DNA of 64,000 nucleotides from Zygnema circumcarinatum (taxonomy: Eukaryota > Streptophyta > Zygnematophyceae > Zygnematales > Zygnemataceae). The DNA is taken from NCBI GenBank assembly GCA_037447605.1, contig CM074804.1:605827-669826 (forward strand). The letters are read 5' to 3'. The first letter of the stretch is position 1. Each line of letters opens with the position of its first letter. The position numbers were made by a program, and so were the translations under genes. The notes under the pieces are model-generated. The model was not told where the DNA came from. It ran no database searches and saw nothing but the letters and a program-made list of their open reading frames with translations. Positions 57,509-64,000 of this stretch are shown in pieces.

Positions 57509-58039
57509 GGAAACGAAAGTTCAACTGTTAGGAACCGACGGTCAAGAATCCTGGCAACAATAGCCTTTAGACATCCTCAAATCCTAAATTATCTGGACAT
57601 ATCCGCATGAATTCCTGCAACAGAATCCTTCAATCCTGAGCTATCTGGACGTGCCAAGCCTCTTACATGCAAGCGGCAGGAATGTTGCGGAGTCCCACAC
57701 ACCTCCGCCAGCTCATTGCGCTGGCCTTCACTCAAAGTTCAGCAAGGAAGCGCTAGCGGCGTGCAGGAACGCGCCATGGCTGTGCTTCAGCGCTTTGGCC
57801 CTTCCCACTCGCATCAGCAGCAAAGGCTTTGTCCTCCGCTGTATCGTTCTTCCTGCGATATACCTCGATCGAAATGTGTCGCATATCGTGGGGGAGCCGC
57901 AGTGCCTTTCCTTCTGTGCATGACATTATGGAAACAACTTATGTGAGTCATTGTGAGTCTTTCAACATCTTTTCTCTAACGTGAGTAGAAGCCAAATTCG
58001 TTCAGGAAATGAGGTGGGGTTGTCAACGAGGGCCGTGTT

Positions 58040-58290
58040 CGGGTGAAATGTGCCCGCTGATCCAATGAATGGTTCGACCTGCGGTTGGTTTCTCATCGAC
58101 TCTTTGGCGGTATATCGTAAAACTGCCGCAAGGAGCGCCATCCCGTATACGGTAAACTGGAACGGGGCCCGCATCTGACGGTCGGGTGTGGCAAACCTTC
58201 CAATCCAACGGCCAGCCATGCTGCGATCCAACGGCAATCCTACGGTTTCCCTTCCCGCATCGGACGGGCATCCACGCCCCTCAAGCCGCA
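58040..58290 (-). repeat. Dispersed ~230-bp element, copy 2
   Basis: This is the reverse complement of 24783-25020, sharing GGTTGGTTTCTCATCGACTC, CCGTATACGG and CCCTTCCCGCATCGGACGG. The edges are not sharply defined. Confidence 0.75.
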
Positions 58291-58394
58291 TGGGCCACAC
58301 TATGGCACTGCCATCGCTAATACCATCCCCCATTTCTTTCCTCTTTCCTTGTAAGACATAAACGAGGTACACGAAAAGAAAATAGAAAAGAAGT

Positions 58395-58515
58395 GGCATT
58401 GATCTCACGATGGCGAGGCCATCAAATGTACATGGACAACATCAGCATGGGGAACCACGAGGAACTGGGCGCAAAGGACCCAAACCCAAAAGAAAAAAGC
58501 TTGGCGCGGAACTAG
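58395..58515 (+). repeat. Dispersed ~130-bp element, copy 3
   Basis: It contains CGATGGCGAGGCCATCAAAT, GTACATGGACAA, GGGGAACCACGAGGAACTGG and GCGCAAAGGACC, in the same orientation as 10746-10876. The middle is slightly diverged. Confidence 0.7.
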
Positions 58516-59483
58516 AGGTATTAGACGTCTTCATAATAAAGTAAAGCGCGCGATGGCAAAGCCATGGAAAATCAGAAAGGGAACATTGAACTCAAATAAA
58601 TGGGGTCGTGTGAGGTTGGCAGTTAGAGCGAGTGCTCGGCCAAGAAGCAGCCATGGATGGATGGGAGAGCAGGCTCAACATGCGGAGTAGCCTCATGGTA
58701 GAAGGCCTGCATTGCGCTTATGCGCATATACCATGCAAAATTAAGAAAACCTATTGGCCTTAGGCTGAGGGAGGGGACAGTTAAGCGTTCGCAGTTGAAC
58801 GGACTGCCTAGTCCCACAATCCGCTTTTGTACAATCGATACGAAAGATATATCGAATATCTCGAAGCATATTGAAATCGATATATCATTGTGGGATATAT
58901 CTACAATATGTCGATCTCGATACGCCCGTCCTAAAATGTTAGTACGTTATGGCCAATTTCAACCAATACTTTCCCCTTTCCATGTTCCATTACATGCTAA
59001 TGTGCGAAGCACAGTTAAGCGTTCGCAGTTAAACGACATGCCTAGTTCCTCAATCCACTTTCGTACAGTCGCCGTAACTGTACGGTCTGCAAGCGCTGAC
59101 TTTTCTGGTCAAATATCCACACATGCGGCCGCCCGGTACTGTTCAGGCGGTGGCAGGAGCCTGCGGGCTGCAGGCGGCTGTTGGGGCGGAGTCCTGCTGA
59201 GGGAGGGAGGGAGGGAGCCTGGGAGGCCATGGTGGCCGAGCAATGGCGGCCGGGGGGCCGGGTGCCTGCTTGTCTCAGAGCGTGAATTTGAAGCTCGCGC
59301 CTTGGCGGACTGGGCTTGGAAGCTATCCTGACAATGGATAGAAGTAGAGGGCGGGTTCTTGCCGCCAGAGGGCGGGCTAGGGTTGATGTGGAGGTTTGAA
59401 GGTTTGGAAGGAGGCGCAGGGATAGGATTCCGAGGTGGTCGTGGGAAAAGGGGAGATTTTTTGAGCTGTAAGAGGCTTGGAAG

Positions 59484-62400
59484 ATGGTATTTTTGTATCT
59501 CCGGCAGCTCGTGTCAAAAAAGCGGAAACGCTATGTCACCGCGTCACATAATCTGGACCTTAGCTACATTACTGAGCGCATTATTGCTATGTCTTATCCA
59601 GCTGAGAATCTTGAAAGCTTGTACAGAAACCCTATTTGGCAGGTGCAGGACCTTCTGGACCTTAAGCACCTGGATCACTACAAGGTTGGTCACCTGAGGC
59701 CGTTTTATTTCTTATTTGGAACTTTGCTGAGTAACACCTTCTAGAGATTTTTCAGATTGCATAATAGCGCACATCAGCTCCTTCTTTCCCTTTACTCCCC
59801 TTTAAACTGGACAGAAGCGGTTAAGTGTGTCATTGGAGAAATGTATTTAATATGACTTGTTTAGGTACAAGAGGCGCTTCTTGGCCTGAATTAGTTTGGC
59901 AGCTGCACGCTAATTTATTTGGTTGCGTCAAGTTGGTACCTTTCTCACGCCCAAGTTCTTTCCTTGTTACTTTGTCCTGCTGCATAGTGAACAGTGGATC
60001 GCCATCCTTGATTCACTCTGTCAAAAGTATGACTGATTTCATCTGGTCAGCAGATTAGCCCGACTCTCTAAGTTTCTCCAGATTTGTCTAACGGCCAATG
60101 GCTTCGTTACATTCTCTCTGCAGGTTTACAATCTGTGTTCTGAGTGTCAATATGCTCCCACTTACTTTGACGGCCGCATTGAGGTTTTGCCATTTGATGA
60201 CCATCATGTACCTCCATTGAAGCTCGTGAAACTCTTTTGCGAAAGTGTCCATGCGTGGCTGGAAGCTGATCCCGATAACATTGCTGTCGTCCACTGTCGG
60301 GTAATTTTGCATCATTCTCATGTTCCTTTACTGCTCCTGTGTTACCTGAGCTGAGAGTTCGAAGGTTGATCTCTTAATAAGCAAGCAGCATAGAGAGTAG
60401 TAGCTAGTTTATTGTTTTGATTTTTTGTCATGATTTTTTTCAGCAAACTCCGATGGTCAACTCTCTTTCTTTCAACGGTGCAATGGCAATGCCAATGCTG
60501 ATGACTTAAGAGACGAAAGCAAAAGGAATGAAAGGGATTTTACCAGTCTGACCTTTGCCTTGGACATACAATGGCAGGCGGGAAAGGGGCGCACAGGGGT
60601 CATGGTGTGTTGTTATTTAGTTTTTACGGGGATGACTCCTGATGAGGCCTTGAATTTCTACAGTGAGAAAAGAACGACTAACATGAAAGGAGTAAGTCCT
60701 ACTAAAAACCTGATTTTTTTTTATTCCGCGATTACAGTCACACATATCAACCCTCATATTGGAAGCATACACGCAGCCTTGAAGTGGATATTGTTTGTTT
60801 ATTGGCAGGTGACTATTGCCAGTCAACGGAGATATGTACATTATTGGGGCCGCATCATGGTGCCAGGTGTCAGATCTCCAGAGGCCATCATGCTTTCAGA
60901 TCCAATTCCTCGAGCTTTGCGCCGTATCAGACTGTATGACATGTCTGGAGATTCAGTGGACTTTGTAATTGACATTTTAGAAGAGGTAAGCTTTCCGTAA
61001 GAGACTTGTATTTGGAGATATGTAAATGATTTGGAAACTGTTGGATGAGACAAATTGCAAAAAAGACCTTCTCTTTATCTGGCTAGACTATTATTCACCA
61101 CAGTCGCATTGGTCACTTATATGACACTAGACAGAAATGTTATCATCTAGGGCAAAACCAGGACTCACCCGAAAGCGGAAAGTTAACACGTACTCTCGTG
61201 TGAGTATCCATGGAACGTATAAAGTGGGGTTCTTCAGGAATAGGTTCAAATTATGGAGCATTATTTTACATGAAGAGAATAAAGGAGGCTTGCATCCTGC
61301 AGTGTACAACCACACGAGTGTGGGCTTGGAGGGCTTCTGGGTCTAGCAATTCGACAGCCAGGCAGCTTGTCGTTGCTAAGTTCTGTCCGTTCACTTGACA
61401 GCTCGGCATGCTATTCACTGGTTGAGTACTGAGCATATTCTCGTACTTTTTGAAACATCGTTAGTTATGTGAAATTGGCAATTAAAGGGGAGAGTTCGTA
61501 GATTTTTTCACCGAGGTTCAGACCAGGGTTCATTGTACCCTTTCGTGACAGCTTTTAATAGGCTCACCATGGTAATTTTTGCAGAAAGAAGGTGAAGTGT
61601 ATGCGCCTCGAAAGGAAGTTGCCCGGGGTCACTGTTCTGTCCCAAAGAAGGGTCTGGGGAAAGGAAATCATGTTCGATCGTGGTTGACCCGCATTCCCAA
61701 TTATCGAGATTCAGATGGTGGTCAGCTTGGCCCCCTTGTACAAAGCAACGTTGGAGCGTGGTCTCCAAAGTGGATTGTGCAAATGGACACCGAGAAATCG
61801 TTCGATCCCAAACGACCATTTTTGAATCATTCGTTTGATCCTCCTCTTCTGGTGAGTTCCGAAAAAATTCTTGTCAGAAGCACCATTTACTTTTGGGACT
61901 TTCTCCTGAAATTCAGCCTTCAGAAGTGACTTTGTTCCTGATTTGAAGCAGCATTCGCCTGTCTGTGCCTGACACGGCCTGAGGCATGCTTTGAACTTAT
62001 TGCTTATGAGATTTCAGCACTACAGTTACTTCTCAGAGATCGATGTTTGGTTGACGTAGAAAACTTGGCCTGCCAGCTTTCTGGAGATGTCTCTGTCACG
62101 TTCCATGACAAGAGTGGGAGTCGGCTCTTCTTTTTTTGGTTCAACACGAACTTTGTCTTAAACGGGTTGCTCACCGTAAGTCTCAACTCCTTTTATTAAG
62201 GTTTAAGTATTCTATATGTTTCTGCACTTGAAGTAGTGCTTTGGCTGCCCAATAAGGACATCCCCTATCCAAAGTGTTAATATGTTCACATAAAACAAAG
62301 AGGAAATTGTAATGTGGTAGTATTGAAACCCACATAGCACACATAATTTACACACAACAGTACTACAGTTTGATAATGCGTGGCCTTTTGCTTGTGGTGG

Positions 62401-62599
62401 TTGTTGCTGACCAAATAAGCAGCTGAAGCAAGATGAAGTCGACAGAATGGGAAATCGGCTGATGCAGAAGATAGGTCCTGATTTCACTGTAGAACTCCTC
62501 TTTGGAATGGTTCAGCCCGGCGGAATGAATGGAACCAACGGTTTCGCCAACGGCTACCACAATGATGATAGTGATTTTAGTGATACCCTATTTGGCTGA
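59484..62599 (+). CDS. PTEN: PTEN-type phosphatidylinositol-3-phosphatase
   Basis: Seven exons, 59484-59684, 60124-60300, 60578-60691, 60809-60985, 61585-61851, 62026-62175 and 62423-62599, join in phase to 420 aa. The phosphatase domain has LDLSYITERIIAMSYPAENL, YRNPIWQVQDLLDLKH and the catalytic P-loop HCRAGKGRTG, formed across the exon 2/3 junction with the Cys and Arg in place. The animal signature has Lys where this has the first Arg. KGVTIASQRRYVHYW follows, then a C2-like domain (VSVTFHDK, FFFWFNTNFV). The tail is acidic with serine (DDSDFSDTLFG). It removes the 3-phosphate of PI(3,4,5)P3 or PI3P at membranes. Plant PTENs also bind phosphatidic acid, and that is inferred only. An acceptor-like TCTCCGGCAG at 59495-59504 leaves open an upstream first exon. 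Confidence 0.9.
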
Positions 62600-64000
62600 C
62601 AGTTGACGCACTTCATTTCCTCCCTTCTTACTGTGCCGCCAAAAAGCTATTCGGAAATTCCTCTCCCGAAGCTCAGATATCTAGGGCTATGGCCTCCTGT
62701 GCTCTGAGTGATAGATCTGATACATCCTGGAAGTTCAAAGCAGCCATCGCTCGTTGTATTCCTTGTGAAGGATTCGTACGGAATCCTTGCCCGCTATCAT
62801 CGCGGTGACTTATGCAGGGCCTGGCTCTTCTGGGATTACGGAACAGAATGTTTTTCATGTTCTTAACTGTTTGAGTTTACTGCTTCAAGAAGGGGAGGAG
62901 GAAAGGGGCGGAAGGGTGAGCTTCCCTTGGAGAACTCGAAGTTCATTGTCGTGGAGAGGGTGATGAGACTTCTGCGAAGGGTTGTTGAGCGTGTAACATG
63001 TGTAAGTTAGTGACATGATTTTTTTACAAAACGTGGGAGGGGATTGCAACAACAAGAGGGTGCAGATTATCATAGAAACGAAGGAGGCTTTAGACAGATA
63101 GGCATTCTGCAGCTTTAAATCGCTTCAAAGGAGGGTATCCTCTCAATGCTGCAGGTCGCTTGCTATATGCAGGCTGCTCTATAGTTGAACAACAAGACTG
63201 ACTTTTTTTTTCAATGATCTCATGTTAGCGCTGCTGACTATCAAGGGTAGAATCTGGGGACCTTCGGACTTTCCCTATGAAATGCCGGACACCGCTGCGA
63301 TATCGAATAAGTTATTTAGACGGAAGAATTACCAATCGAACGAAGAATGCACAGCATCTCTCCTGACAACAGCAGACCTTTACGGAAAGGGAGCTCGGAA
63401 AGGGTGCTCAAGAGAAGACTTTTCAGTTTACACATTTAGCAGCTAGTTTAAGCACAGTCAGAGTGTTCTAGAGTTAATGGCACCGATTTTAAGCGCAGAA
63501 CCCGGAACTTTTCTCAGGCACGTCATCAATGATCATGCAAGAATGGGGCCTCTGAAGGCCGAATTTTAAAATTCTTGCATAGCACGGGATGGTCCGGCCA
63601 TAGGGGGTGCTGGCAAGCTGCGAGACAAATAAGGTAGTCTGGATGGAAATGGCGCCTCCATAGAATTGAAGCCAGCGTTCTTTAGCAGGTGAGCGGAAAA
63701 ATCCAGATGTGGCCTAAGTGTGCTGCTCGAAGGGTGGTGGAAAGCGTACCAGGGAAGTCATGGGAACTCCAGGTTCATGGATTGTACCTGTTCATATCCA
63801 GAACTCTGCTTGGAGCTTTTCATCGAAGCTCTTTAGTAGGATGCCAATGTTTGGCAATAAGCGCACTGCATTAGTTTTAGAGGAATTCATTCACTGAAAG
63901 AAGCGTGGGAGGTCCTTCTCATTGGATTGGATGGGCTTGATAGTCCGAAAGCCTGTTATCACTTCTACCGGGTTTAGTCGTCTGCATTTTCTCAACAACT
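62600..64000. other. PTEN 3' flank, no further gene recognised
   Basis: Only short open frames are present. None showed a family motif or a convincing pair of splice sites. Confidence 0.4.

Larger units (their letters stand above)
57509..59483. other. Divergent intergenic region with two dispersed repeats
   Basis: This lies between PPR (-) and PTEN (+). It contains the ~230-bp and ~130-bp elements listed separately, CGATATAT-rich sequence at 58835-58925, and two copies of CAGTTAAGCGTTCGCAGTT (58779 and 59011). No gene was recognised. Confidence 0.5.

Overview
The window looks like nuclear DNA of a photosynthetic streptophyte, either a charophyte-grade alga or an early-diverging land plant. 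The species cannot be told from the sequence alone. The genes are plant-type: a plastid CDP-diacylglycerol synthase, a thylakoid-lumen protein with a twin-arginine signal, a PPR-SMR protein, a plant-style mitochondrial uL11, NBS1 and PTEN. They are split by many GT-AG introns and separated by repeat-rich DNA. There is one 10-base N gap (54071-54080) inside a poly-C run. Exons were placed by eye from splice sites, reading phase and recalled family sequences, with no search or transcript data.

Layout. 0.7-1.3 kb (-): kinase-like exon. 3.3-6.25 kb (-): complete eight-exon condensation-fold acyltransferase. 7.1-7.9 kb (-): decayed polyubiquitin array. 8.0-8.1 kb (-): orphan kinesin-14 neck exon. 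8.3-9.5 kb: large imperfect palindrome carrying GAA/TTC tracts. 8.96-11.0 kb (-): degenerate partial DMC1 copy. 11.7-13.8 kb (-) and 14.0-15.8 kb (+): mitochondrial uL11 and RMI2, divergent over about 245 bp. 16.5-17.5 kb (+): small two-exon gene. 18.9-22.3 kb (+): plastid CDP-DAG synthase. 22.4-27.3 kb (+): two more DMC1-derived blocks fused to unrelated coiled-coil sequence. 28.1-31.7 kb (+): apparently intact DMC1. 33.6-37.3 kb (-): ARFRP1. 38.6-39.2 kb: minisatellite. 39.4-43.5 kb (+): thylakoid-lumen protein. 44.9-47.6 kb (-) and 48.2-54.0 kb (+): RPL10A and NBS1, divergent over about 545 bp. 55.2-57.5 kb (-): PPR-SMR protein. 59.5-62.6 kb (+): PTEN.

Themes. Three homologous-recombination genes (RMI2, DMC1, NBS1) lie within 40 kb. 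They act at different steps: end sensing and resection, strand exchange, and double-Holliday-junction dissolution. The most unusual feature is the DMC1 neighbourhood. The DMC1 upstream region and 5' exons recur in three other blocks. One block is inverted and runs into the palindrome, and the blocks are joined to RG/acidic or coiled-coil sequence. Intron sequence is copied along with the exons, so these are DNA-level duplications and not retrocopies.

Repeats include a dispersed ~130-bp element (one copy inserted in a DMC1-like promoter), a ~230-bp element in two copies, clusters of CCAATGG words, a foldback element, and several microsatellites and minisatellites. I recognised no tRNA, rRNA, CRISPR or autonomous transposon.
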